Of a stretch of DNA of 37,884 nt, positions 1 through 6,975 are shown piece by piece. The position numbers and the translations under genes are program-made. The stretch covers positions 1 to 37,884 of the forward strand of contig DOEC01000017.1 of assembly GCA_003524085.1 (NCBI GenBank), read 5' to 3'. Within the stretch, counting starts at the first letter, position 1. Every line of letters starts with the position of its first letter. A model generated the notes under the pieces. That model was not told where the DNA came from. It saw nothing but the letters and a program-made list of their open reading frames with translations, and made no database searches. The stretch comes from Bacillota bacterium (GTDB lineage Bacteria; Bacillota_I; Bacilli_A; RF39; UBA660).

Positions 1-1350
1 TTTACTATTAAAAATGATACTAAGACAGAATACAAATATAATATAGTAATAAAAGATTTGTTAAATACTTTTGTAACTAATGGATACTTACAATACAAGA
101 TAACTAGTACAAATGGTGGATACAATATGACTGAGTTTAAAGATATACCAAAGTCAAGTGCACCTAAAGATACAATACTAGCTTATAGTGTAGTAATACC
201 TAATGGAGTAACACAAAGTTACACAATTGAATTTAAGTATGCAAACGATGAAAGTGTAGACCAAAGTGAAGATATGGGTAAAAAACTAAGTGGAACACTA
301 TTTATAACTGAAGGGACAGAAGACATATATGCAGGATATGAAGAGGGTACTCTAGGATATCAAATAATGGGGGATAACCCAACAAGAAGTACAAGAAGTA
401 ATAACAATAATGGAACAAATGACTTTGCAACACCTTTAACTACAACTACAACAGGAACATTATTTACTTCAACTGAAAGTATAACAGGCATAACAGACTC
501 ACCAAAAGAAGTATACTACTATGCAGGAAATACAACAAACAACTGGGTAAAGTTTGCTAACCTATACTGGAGAATAATAAGAACTAATCATGACTCTAGT
601 ATAAGACTACTTTATGTAGGAACAAGTCATGATACAACAACTGGTAATATCGGAACAAGTCTATTTAACCAAAATTATGATGGTCCAAAATATGTAGGAT
701 ACAAATACGGAGAAGATACATCACTTGATACAATAAGAAATAATACAACAGATAGCACAATAAAAACGTTTATTGACTCATGGTATCAAAATAATTTAAC
801 AAATTATACAAAATACTTAAGTACAAGTGCAGTATATTGTAATGATAGAAGTCTAGGAACAGGACAAACATATAGTGCAAGTTCAGATTCAGAGTTCAAC
901 TTCGCACCATACTATAGAATGGACTATGGTACAGGAGGAGCAAAAGCGAATCCATCATATAATTGTACAGATATAAGAGATGCATTCAGCGCAGAAAATA
1001 CAAGTGCAAAACTTACTTATCCTGTGTCTTTAATGACAGCAGACGAAATAGCATTTGCCGGTGGAGTAGCAGCAACAACAATGAACACTCCATATGCATG
1101 GTTTATAAGTAATAGTGCTGGAACTCAAGTATCAACTTCTTGGTGGTCATTATCTCCTAGCATTTGGGGCTTTGGGAACGCGTACGTGTGGTACTGGTTT
1201 TCCGACAGTGCGGGTTTGAACAACTACCGCGTGGACAGCGCTGGCGCCGTGCGTCCCGCCATTTCTCTCAAATCTTGTATCAAATATAGTACAGGTGATG
1301 GGACATCAGAGTCACCATATGAAATAGTTGAAACTTCAAGTGGATGCTAA
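1..1350 (+). CDS. Surface protein, 5'-truncated by the window, with candidate DGR-diversified C-terminal domain
   Basis: The reading frame is open from base 1, so the real start is upstream; the TTG at 58 is only the first start-like codon. About 449 residues are visible. The first ~100 residues are Thr/Asn/Tyr-rich and beta-like, and recall secreted or pilin-like surface proteins. The middle has a WRIIR segment and ends in a domain with WWSLSPS, then VRPAISLKSC, then a Gly/Ser-rich stretch ending in ESPYEI. In my memory of gut Firmicutes this C-terminal module is shared by families of secreted proteins and resembles C-type-lectin/formylglycine-type ligand-binding folds. The codons for the stretch between WWSLSPS and VRPAISL are GC-rich and mostly NNC, unlike the rest of the gene (see the separate entry). 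No signal peptide can be seen because the N-terminus is missing. Function is inferred: a displayed binding protein with a diversified face. Confidence 0.7.
   Translation, partial: FTIKNDTKTEYKYNIVIKDLLNTFVTNGYLQYKITSTNGGYNMTEFKDIPKSSAPKDTILAYSVVIPNGVTQSYTIEFKYANDESVDQSEDMGKKLSGTLFITEGTEDIYAGYEEGTLGYQIMGDNPTRSTRSNNNNGTNDFATPLTTTTTGTLFTSTESITGITDSPKEVYYYAGNTTNNWVKFANLYWRIIRTNHDSSIRLLYVGTSHDTTTGNIGTSLFNQNYDGPKYVGYKYGEDTSLDTIRNNTTDSTIKTFIDSWYQNNLTNYTKYLSTSAVYCNDRSLGTGQTYSASSDSEFNFAPYYRMDYGTGGAKANPSYNCTDIRDAFSAENTSAKLTYPVSLMTADEIAFAGGVAATTMNTPYAWFISNSAGTQVSTSWWSLSPSIWGFGNAYVWYWFSDSAGLNNYRVDSAGAVRPAISLKSCIKYSTGDGTSESPYEIVETSSGC
1155..1278 (+). other. Candidate variable region (VR) of a diversity-generating retroelement
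   Basis: Bases 1161-1260 contain 62 G/C by my hand count, against 39 in 1041-1140 and 25 of 70 in 1281-1350. Many codons here are of NNC form (AGC, GGC, AAC, TAC, TCC, GAC, CGC), the expected product of adenine mutagenesis of AAC codons in a template repeat. The block encodes residues between SLSPS and VRPAISL, with Tyr, Asn, Ser, Asp, Gly and Trp alternating as in DGR ligand-binding surfaces. The invariant 3' part (about 1247-1278, GTGCGTCCCGCC onwards) would be the IMH-like end. No template repeat and no reverse transcriptase lie in this window, so this would be a remote target or the end of a cassette that lies to the left. Boundaries are approximate. Confidence 0.6.
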
Positions 1351-1536
1351 ACTGTGCCTCTCTTGTAATCCGTCCGAAAACCCTTTCGGACGGCTCCATC
1401 GACGTAAGTTGGTGGTAAGCAAAAAAATGAATACTGGCTAACCTGTGCTAGAAAGACTAATATTTCTGGCGTGTAAGTGCCAGTAGCTGAAAAATTGGTT
1501 TAAGTGTAAGTTCAACTGGTTGCTAACTATTAATAT
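1351..1536 (+). other. Structured non-coding stretch downstream of the candidate VR gene
   Basis: No ORF fits here. The stretch is richer in G/C than other intergenic DNA in the window. It holds the 24-nt hairpin at 1370-1393 and a two-tier hairpin: an outer stem TACTGGC (1432-1438) with GCCAGTA (1479-1485), two 8-nt internal-loop strands, then an inner stem GCTAGAAA (1447-1454) with TTTCTGGC (1463-1470, one G-U pair) and an 8-nt loop. The motif GTAAGT recurs at 1403, 1473 and 1506. It ends at an intrinsic terminator (1537-1567), so it could be a long structured 3' UTR or a small RNA. I do not recognise a known RNA family. Confidence 0.4.
1370..1393 (+). other. Perfect 10-bp GC-rich hairpin with ACCC loop
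   Basis: CCGTCCGAAA (1370-1379) pairs perfectly with TTTCGGACGG (1384-1393) around the loop ACCC. No U-tract follows, so it is not an ordinary intrinsic terminator. DGR target genes often carry a GC-rich hairpin or cruciform a short distance past the VR, which promotes retrohoming. Here it begins about 90 bp after the presumed VR end and 20 bp after the stop codon, farther than in the Bordetella phage example, so the parallel is suggestive only. Confidence 0.6.
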
Positions 1537-1567
1537 AACAACACTAAAATAATGGTGTTGTTTTTTA
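1537..1567 (+). terminator. Intrinsic terminator
   Basis: AACAACAC (1537-1544) pairs with GTGTTGTT (1555-1562) around a 10-nt loop, followed by a T-run to 1566. It ends the transcript of the surface-protein gene or of the structured stretch after it. Confidence 0.8.
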
Positions 1568-1661
1568 GTTGTTTCTTTTATATAATGGTTTTAGTAAGTT
1601 CTTATTTTATGTCGTGTTAAAGTTACTGGTAAAGTGCTATTATGTTGATGGGAGGTAAATT

Positions 1662-2696
1662 ATGAATTTAGATAATATTGGTAAGTTTATTAAAGAAATG
1701 AGAAAAAATAAAAACTTAACTCAAGAAGAATTAGCAGAGAAGTTAGGAGTAAACAACAGAACTGTTTCTAGGTGGGAGAATGGTAAAAATATGCCTGATA
1801 TTTCTTTATATAAACCATTATGTGAAGTTTTAGGTATATCTATTGAAGAGTTAGTTAATGGAGAGCTTACTAACAAAAAGAACATTAGCTATAGTGTAGA
1901 AAAGGCAATTATTAATACTGTTAGTTCTAGTAAAAAAGAGAAAAGTAAAATGAGTAAGATAATAAAGTTCTTAAGTGTTTTAGTAATAGTTACAACTATA
2001 TTTGTTGTATTTGTGGTTGTATATTATAAAAAGAAATATCCTAGAATAGATATATATAACTTAGATATTATTAAAAGTGAAGAAAGTAAGTTAAATGAAG
2101 AGTTAACTTTGAATATGTTAGACTATAAAATATGGTTTTATGGAATAGAAAGTTTAGAAATAAATGATGTTAATAATAACTATTTTGATTTAAAAACAGC
2201 TTTGAAATATAATCAAATAAGTATACAAGATGTAGTGAATTTTTTAGAAAAAGAGTATGATAGTGAAAGAATTTTGATGTATGAACTAAGAGATGGTGGT
2301 ACTAAAATATATAAGAGTAATAAGTATGAAATTATTTTATGTAATACTATAGAAGGTAATCATGATATCTATTTTGGTGTTCCTGATACTTCTAAAAGGC
2401 TTAATAATGCTTACTGTGGGAAAGAAGCCAACAATACGTGTTATTTTACTAGGACTTATCACGTTAAAAGTGTTGTACAAACTACTGATAGTGATTTTGT
2501 TGATATAACATTGGAAGATAACACAGTAGTTAAAGTAAATAGTTCATTTGGACTAACAGCTAGTAAAGACTATGAGTTTGTATTTAGTACATATAATAAG
2601 TTTAAGGATACTACTACAAATATATTTGAAAACTCTACTATAATGGAAGTGAAAGAAACTAATCATATAATTAATCAAGAAATATGTGTAAATTAG
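1662..2696 (+). CDS. Membrane-anchored XRE-family transcriptional regulator
   Basis: 344 residues. Residues 1-62 are a clear lambda-repressor-like helix-turn-helix (IGKFIKEMRKNKNLTQEELA, then VSRWENGKNMPD), the commonest type in Firmicutes. A single membrane segment lies at about residues 101-122 (IIKFLSVLVIVTTIFVVFVV) with flanking lysines. The remaining ~220 residues would lie on the other side of the membrane and contain two Cys (CGKEANNTC), which may form a disulfide. Start ATG 1662 has the ribosome site GGGAGG at 1650-1655. DNA binding at one end and an extracellular domain at the other suggests direct sensing of an outside or envelope signal; signal and targets are unknown. It stands alone, downstream of the surface-protein gene and upstream of a dehydrogenase in the same direction. 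Confidence 0.8.
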   Translation: MNLDNIGKFIKEMRKNKNLTQEELAEKLGVNNRTVSRWENGKNMPDISLYKPLCEVLGISIEELVNGELTNKKNISYSVEKAIINTVSSSKKEKSKMSKIIKFLSVLVIVTTIFVVFVVVYYKKKYPRIDIYNLDIIKSEESKLNEELTLNMLDYKIWFYGIESLEINDVNNNYFDLKTALKYNQISIQDVVNFLEKEYDSERILMYELRDGGTKIYKSNKYEIILCNTIEGNHDIYFGVPDTSKRLNNAYCGKEANNTCYFTRTYHVKSVVQTTDSDFVDITLEDNTVVKVNSSFGLTASKDYEFVFSTYNKFKDTTTNIFENSTIMEVKETNHIINQEICVN

Positions 2697-2778
2697 GAAT
2701 GTTTTCTTGTGTAAAGTAAATACTATATTATGGAAAATATATGTGTTTTCTAGTAAAATATAATATGGAGATGGTTTT

Positions 2779-3546
2779 ATGAAACTAACAAATAAAGTTG
2801 CTGTTGTAACAGGTGGGTATAAAGGAATTGGAAGAGGTATAGTTGATACTTTTATTAAGTATGGTGCTAAAGTAATTGTGCTTGATTATGACGAAAATGT
2901 AACTAGTATGAAAAGTGATAATATACTAGCTTATGTAGTTGATATAAGAGACAGACAAAGTGTTACAAAGGCAGTTAAAAGTGGAGTAAGTTATTTTGGT
3001 AAATTAGATATTTTAGTAAATAATGCTGGAGTTTGTAAGTTAGCTAGTTTTGAAGAGATGACTGACGAAGTTAAAGCTTTACATTTTGGAATTAATATTA
3101 ATGGAGTGTGGAACACTACTAAAGTATGTTTAGAGTATTTAAAATCTAGTGGTGGGGCAATTGTAAACATGAGTAGTGTAACAGGACCGATGGTAGCTGA
3201 CCCTGGTGAAGTAGCTTATGCTACGAGTAAAGCCGCTGTTTTAGGTTTCACCAAAAGTTTAGCTGCTGAATTAGCTAAAGATAAAATTCGTGTTAATGCA
3301 ATAATGCCAGGATATATTTTAACGCCTATGGTTGAAAGTATGAGTATAGAAAGTGACAAAGACAACCCAGAAAGTGTTATTAATTCTATAGCAAGCGCTA
3401 TTCCTATGGGTAGACTTGGGTTTCCTACTGAAGTGGGCGAGTTAGCTGCATTTTTAGCAAGTGAAGAAAGTTCATATATTACTGGACAAGGTATTGTAAT
3501 AGATGGAGGTAGTACTTTACCTGAAACATCTAGTATGGGTGTATAA
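2779..3546 (+). CDS. ucpA: Short-chain dehydrogenase/reductase, UcpA-like
   Basis: 255 residues, a typical classical SDR length. The Rossmann dinucleotide motif TGGYKGIGRG is at residues ~11-20, NNAG at ~80, and the catalytic Ser-Tyr-Lys set is in NMSSVTGPM and YATSK. The segments GVWNTTK, SSVTGPMVADPGEVAYA, LGFTKSLAAELA, NAIMPGY.LTPM, EVGELAAFLAS.ESSYITG and the end GGSTLPETSSMGV match E. coli UcpA as I remember it nearly block for block, more closely than FabG. It should be a cytoplasmic NAD(P)-dependent oxidoreductase; the natural substrate of UcpA is not well settled (E. coli UcpA is linked to furan tolerance). ATG 2779 has GGAGATGG just upstream (2766-2773). No clear terminator separates it from the ileS promoter. 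Confidence 0.85.
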   Translation: MKLTNKVAVVTGGYKGIGRGIVDTFIKYGAKVIVLDYDENVTSMKSDNILAYVVDIRDRQSVTKAVKSGVSYFGKLDILVNNAGVCKLASFEEMTDEVKALHFGININGVWNTTKVCLEYLKSSGGAIVNMSSVTGPMVADPGEVAYATSKAAVLGFTKSLAAELAKDKIRVNAIMPGYILTPMVESMSIESDKDNPESVINSIASAIPMGRLGFPTEVGELAAFLASEESSYITGQGIVIDGGSTLPETSSMGV

Positions 3547-3561
3547 ATTGTAAAAAAGTAC

Positions 3562-3590
3562 TAGACAACAGGTGTGTTTTGTGGTATTCT
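3562..3590 (+). promoter_or_regulatory. Promoter of the T-box/ileS transcript
   Basis: -35 TAGACA (3562-3567), 17-bp spacer, -10 TATTCT (3585-3590). It lies directly before the T-box leader. Confidence 0.6.
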
Positions 3591-3599
3591 ATTAAATGT

Positions 3600-3800
3600 A
3601 AAACAAATGAAAGAGACGTTACATATAAGAGTTTCTAGAGAGTTAGTGGTTGGTGAAAACTAATAAATGAATATATGTATAAATCACTCTGGATGTGCTT
3701 TAAGGATAAGTTAAAGCCGGTTATAAACCGTTACAATAATTAAGTAAATACTAGGATGGTACCGTCTAATATAGACTCCTTATGTGCTATCCTTTTTATT
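3600..3800 (+). promoter_or_regulatory. T-box riboswitch, isoleucine-specific, controlling ileS
   Basis: The leader has the T-box hallmarks: AGAGAGTTAG on the 5' side of stem I, an ATC (Ile) specifier at 3683-3685 just before ACTCT, and the conserved GGATGGTACCG box at 3754-3764. The terminator is made by AGGATGGTAC pairing with GTGCTATCCT (10 bp with two G-U pairs), followed by CTTTTTATTTT; the T-box strand is shared with the competing antiterminator. Uncharged tRNA-Ile should stabilise the antiterminator and switch ileS on. Confidence 0.92.
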
Positions 3801-3812
3801 TTGGAGGGAATT

Positions 3813-6800
3813 ATGTATAAAGAAATTAAAGAAAGTACTAGTGCTTTAGAAAGTAAGTTAGTGAGTAAGTGGAAAAGTGAAAACTTACTAGAGAAGACTA
3901 TTAAAAACAGGGAAGGAAAAAAAGACTTTGTATTCTATGATGGACCAATATATGCTAATGCTAAACCAGGCTTGCATCACGTATTTGCAAAAACTATAAA
4001 AGATGCTTTTTGTAAATATCAAACAATGCAAGGTAAAAGAGTATTAAGAAAGATTGGACTTGATACTCACGGCTTACCAATTGAAGTTAACGTTGAAAAG
4101 AAGTTAGGCTTTAAAACAAAAGCAGATATTGAAGCATTTGGAATAGAAAACTTCTGTAAAGAGTGTAATAGTGAAACTGCTACAAACATAGACGAAGTTA
4201 ATAAGATGACTGATATGATGGGTCAGTTAATTGATAGTGATAATCCATATATAACTTGTACAAATGAGTATATAGAAAGTGAATGGTGGCTAATTAAGAA
4301 TATCTTTGATAAAGGCTTAATTTATCACGGGAATAAAGTACTTCCATATTGTTATAGATGTGGAACAGAACTATCTAAAAACGAAGTAAGTTTAGGTTAT
4401 CAAGAAGATACAGTTAATACTGTAATCGTACCATTTAAGTTAGCAAATAAAGATGAGTATATGCTTGTTTGGACTACAACTCCATGGACTCTTATTGATA
4501 ACGTTGCGGCTTGTGTTAATCCAGATTTAACTTACTTAAAAGTAGAAAGTATGGGTTATAAATTCATTTTATGTGAAAGTTTAGCTAATAAAGTGTTAGG
4601 AAGTGAGTACACTGTTTTAGATAAGTTTAAAGGTAGTGATATGGTTGGTTTAAAGTATGAACAACTTCTTCCTTTTGCTAAAGTTAGTGGTAAATCATTT
4701 GTAGTACTAGCTGATGATTATGTAACTGATGCTGATGGAACAGGTATAGTACACATCGCCCCAGCATATGGTGAAGATGACTCACGTGTATGTAGGGAAA
4801 ACGGTATAGCTTTTGTACAAAGTGTAGGAAAAGATGGTACTTACACAACTGGACCATGGATAGGAAGAACAGTAACTGATCCAGAGTTAGAAATAGAAAT
4901 AATTAAATACTTAAAAGAAAATGATAAACTATTTAAGAAAATTAAAATGACACATGAGTATCCTCACTGCTGGAGATGCAAAAGCCCACTTATCTATTAT
5001 TCAAAACCAGCTTGGTATATTGAAACAACTAAATATAAAGATAAAATACTTGCATCTAATAAAAGTGTTAACTGGTATCCTGAGTTTGTTGGAGAAAAGA
5101 GATTTAATAACTGGCTAGAAAATATGATAGACTGGGGTATTTCAAGAAATAGATACTGGGGTTGTCCAATGCCTTTGTGGACTTGTGAATGTGGACACAT
5201 CGAGTGTATCGGTAGTAGAAGCGAATTACAAAGTAAGATAGTAGAAAATACTGATGTATTTAAGATGGAACTTCATAGACCTTATATAGATAGTTTACAC
5301 ATCAAGTGTCCAGAATGTGGTAAAGTTATGTCAAGAGTAACTGATGTTATGGATGTATGGTTTGACTCAGGTGCTATGCCATATGCTCAAATGCATTACC
5401 CATTTGAAAATAAAGAATTATTTGAAAGCCAATTTCCTGCAGACTTTATAGCTGAAGGTGTAGATCAAACTCGTGGATGGTTTAACTCACTAATTTGTAT
5501 ATCTACTTTAGTAAGTGGAGTAAGCTCATTTAAAAACGTTGTAGTTAACGATATGATGCTTGATGCTAAAGGTAAAAAAATGAGTAAAAGTACAGGAAAT
5601 ATAATAAATCCTGAAGAAATAATGAAAGAGTATGGTGCTGATGCTGTTAGATTTTATATGCTATATGCAAGCCCTGTATGGACACCACTTAAGTTTGATA
5701 TTGAAGGAGTAAAAGAAGTAAATAGTAAATTCTTTAGTACTTTAAAAAATACATATAACTTCTTCAGTATGTATGCTAATGCAGATAAACTAGAAACTAA
5801 AGACTTCATAAATAGTACAAGTTATGAATTAATTGATAAGTGGATGCTTTCAAAATTAAATAGACTTGTAAAAGAAGTGACAATTGCTTATAATGAGTAC
5901 GATTTAAATAGAGTTGTAAAGCCACTTGTAAACTTTGTTAGTGAAGACTTGTCTAACTGGTATATAAGAAGAAACAGAAGAAGATTCTGGAAAGGTGAAT
6001 TAGATGAAAGTAAAAAGTCTGTTTATAAAGTAACTTATGAAGTACTTGTAACATTATCACAACTCTTAGCACCAGTAAGTCCATTCTTAGCTGAAGAAAT
6101 ATACACTAACTTAACTAAAGAAGAAAGTGTTCACTTGAGTGATTTTCCTAAATGTAATGAAAGCTTAATTGATTTAGATGTTGAAAAACAAATGGATTTA
6201 GTAAGAGACGTAGTAAGCTTAGGTAGAAACGCTAGAGAAGAAGCTAATGTTAAAATAAGACAACCACTTTCTAAAGTATTACTTGATAAGAAAAATGAAA
6301 GTGTAATTGGTAACTTGACTGACTTAATTAAGGAAGAGTTGAATGTAAAAGAAGTAATGTATACTAATGAAACAAGTGATTATTTAACTTATACAGTTAA
6401 ACCTAACTTTAAAGAAGTTGGTAAGTTGTTTGGCAAAAATATTGGAGAGTTTAGTAAGTTTGTTAGTGAGTTTACTAGTGAAGACATTAAAAATATTGAA
6501 AGTAAAACTGTTACATATGACGGGGTAACTTATAACTTGAATAAGAGTATGTTAGATATAAGAGTGTCAGCAAAAGAGGGATATGACGTTACGAGTGATG
6601 GGGTAAACTTTGTTATACTTGATACTACTATCACACCTGAATTAAAGGATGAAGGAATTTTAAGAGACTTAATTAGACAATGCCAAGTTTTAAGAAAGAA
6701 TATTGGTTTAGATATAAGTGATAGAATTAGTATTGAATTTAATACAACTGAAGAGTTAACTAACAATATAATAAATAAGTACGAAAGTGTTATAAGTAGT

Positions 6801-6896
6801 GAATTACTTGCAACAATTGAAAAAAATAATGGAGAAGTAAGCGAGTACATTGATGAAGAAGGTAACAAGTTTGAAGTTAAAATAGAGAAAAAATAA
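3813..6896 (+). CDS. ileS: Isoleucyl-tRNA synthetase, type 2 (IleRS2)
   Basis: 1027 residues from ATG 3813, which has GGAGGG at 3803-3808. An in-frame ATG at 3756 lies inside the T-box terminator stem and is rejected. The enzyme charges tRNA-Ile. The large size and the segments CYRCGTELS, CWRCKSPLIYYSKPAWYI and AEGVDQTRGWF mark the long, eukaryote-like IleRS2 type. KMSKS is normal (residues 589-593). The other class-I signature, normally HxGH, reads GLHH at residues 53-56 (codons 3969-3980): first and third positions are swapped. That GxHH variant has been described in a subset of IleRS2 and linked to extreme mupirocin resistance. The editing domain lies between the two halves of the catalytic core, and an anticodon-binding helical region follows (SKLNRLVKEV onward). 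The gene is under T-box control and ends in a terminator overlapping its last codons. Confidence 0.96.
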   Translation: MYKEIKESTSALESKLVSKWKSENLLEKTIKNREGKKDFVFYDGPIYANAKPGLHHVFAKTIKDAFCKYQTMQGKRVLRKIGLDTHGLPIEVNVEKKLGFKTKADIEAFGIENFCKECNSETATNIDEVNKMTDMMGQLIDSDNPYITCTNEYIESEWWLIKNIFDKGLIYHGNKVLPYCYRCGTELSKNEVSLGYQEDTVNTVIVPFKLANKDEYMLVWTTTPWTLIDNVAACVNPDLTYLKVESMGYKFILCESLANKVLGSEYTVLDKFKGSDMVGLKYEQLLPFAKVSGKSFVVLADDYVTDADGTGIVHIAPAYGEDDSRVCRENGIAFVQSVGKDGTYTTGPWIGRTVTDPELEIEIIKYLKENDKLFKKIKMTHEYPHCWRCKSPLIYYSKPAWYIETTKYKDKILASNKSVNWYPEFVGEKRFNNWLENMIDWGISRNRYWGCPMPLWTCECGHIECIGSRSELQSKIVENTDVFKMELHRPYIDSLHIKCPECGKVMSRVTDVMDVWFDSGAMPYAQMHYPFENKELFESQFPADFIAEGVDQTRGWFNSLICISTLVSGVSSFKNVVVNDMMLDAKGKKMSKSTGNIINPEEIMKEYGADAVRFYMLYASPVWTPLKFDIEGVKEVNSKFFSTLKNTYNFFSMYANADKLETKDFINSTSYELIDKWMLSKLNRLVKEVTIAYNEYDLNRVVKPLVNFVSEDLSNWYIRRNRRRFWKGELDESKKSVYKVTYEVLVTLSQLLAPVSPFLAEEIYTNLTKEESVHLSDFPKCNESLIDLDVEKQMDLVRDVVSLGRNAREEANVKIRQPLSKVLLDKKNESVIGNLTDLIKEELNVKEVMYTNETSDYLTYTVKPNFKEVGKLFGKNIGEFSKFVSEFTSEDIKNIESKTVTYDGVTYNLNKSMLDIRVSAKEGYDVTSDGVNFVILDTTITPELKDEGILRDLIRQCQVLRKNIGLDISDRISIEFNTTEELTNNIINKYESVISSELLATIEKNNGEVSEYIDEEGNKFEVKIEKK

Positions 6897-6914
6897 ATTC
6901 TCTATTTTCTTTTT
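6881..6914 (+). terminator. ileS intrinsic terminator; left copy of a 34-bp direct repeat
   Basis: AATAGAGAA pairs with TTCTCTATT around AAAATAAA, followed by a T-rich tail. The hairpin overlaps the ileS stop (6894-6896). The whole 34 bp is repeated without a mismatch at 10717-10750. Confidence 0.85.
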
Positions 6915-6923
6915 AAAAAAGCC

Positions 6924-6952
6924 TTCCAATATTTTAAATTAAATGATATAAT
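6924..6952 (+). promoter_or_regulatory. Promoter of the R-M operon
   Basis: A perfect -10 TATAAT lies at 6947-6952. A poor -35 TTCCAA lies 17 bp upstream (6924-6929). The ribosome site AGAGGTGA precedes ATG 6976. Confidence 0.5.
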
Positions 6953-6975
6953 AGTTGTAGTAAAAGAGGTGACAC

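Noticed and set aside
1370..1393. GC-rich hairpin as an intrinsic terminator
   Set aside because: No T-run follows; the real terminator is at 1537-1567.
3756..3812. Upstream in-frame ATG extending ileS by 19 codons
   Set aside because: It lies inside the T-box terminator/antiterminator stem and has no ribosome site; ATG 3813 has GGAGGG at the right distance.
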